DNA of 5,719 nucleotides from an uncultured Rhodopirellula sp. (GTDB lineage: Bacteria; Planctomycetota; Planctomycetia; Pirellulales; Pirellulaceae): contig CAJXTM010000306.1 in the NCBI GenBank assembly GCA_913061385.1, forward strand, positions 1-5,719, written 5' to 3'. Positions 5,671 to 5,719 of the stretch are shown here, in pieces (position 1 is the stretch's first letter; each line of letters begins with the position of its first letter). A program made the position numbers and the translations under genes. The notes beneath the pieces were generated by a model. That model worked only from the letters and a program-made list of their open reading frames with translations. It had not been told where the DNA came from and made no database searches.

Positions 5671-5719
5671 CTGTCTCTTATACACATCTCCGAGCCCACG
5701 AGACCGAGGCTGATCTCGT
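5671..5719. other. Untrimmed Nextera adapter with i7 index (right end)
   Basis: Positions 5671-5689 are the reverse complement of the Tn5 mosaic end, followed to 5704 by the rest of the Nextera adapter. Positions 5705-5712 read CGAGGCTG, an i7 index, and 5713-5719 (ATCTCGT) begin the P7 sequence. This is library artefact. Organism DNA ends at 5670, which is also where the phosphodiesterase gene is cut. Confidence 0.97.

Noticed and set aside
1..5719. Perfect long terminal inverted repeats, as in a transposon or linear element
   Set aside because: The repeats are Nextera adapter plus index, not biological ends.

Overview
This 5.7 kb window is an assembled contig. Both ends carry untrimmed Illumina Nextera adapter sequence (1-43 and 5671-5719), so the genuine DNA is 44-5670. 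Base composition is near 50% GC. The sequence holds one intact secreted sulfatase and the remains of a second sulfatase of a different subfamily, with weak ribosome binding sites and loose gene packing. This suggests a sulfatase-rich environmental bacterium, most likely a Planctomycetota member. That is inferred from gene content only, as no marker gene is present.

Layout. Positions 44-913 hold no convincing gene, only a three-copy 9-bp repeat and weak hints of decayed coding sequence. Positions 914-2242 (+) encode an intact exported type I sulfatase with a signal peptide and the formylglycine signature CTPSR. After it come a weak hairpin and a 17-bp tandem repeat of almost four copies. Positions 2449-3212 (+) are a clear sulfatase pseudogene: the N-terminal half is missing, the reading frame shifts once near 2660, and three in-frame stops interrupt the rest. 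Convergent with it, 3354-4058 (-) encodes a NicO/RcnA-type nickel/cobalt exporter-like membrane protein with histidine/cysteine-rich loops. Positions 4059-4694 hold no convincing gene, but they contain two palindromes spaced 20 bp centre to centre upstream of the transporter. Positions 4695-5018 (+) encode an unrecognised 107-residue protein starting at TTG behind a good Shine-Dalgarno sequence. Positions 5192-5670 (-) hold the C-terminal half of a glycerophosphodiester phosphodiesterase, cut by the contig end.

How the genes relate. The two sulfatase loci point to use of sulfated polysaccharide, with one gene kept and one decaying. The metal transporter, the small protein and the phosphodiesterase are on different strands with wide gaps and do not form an operon with the sulfatases. 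I see no phage, CRISPR, toxin-antitoxin or other coordinated new system. The most informative points are the decay path of the second sulfatase, the repeat array at its broken 5' side, the altered active-site residue in the intact sulfatase, and the adapter ends.
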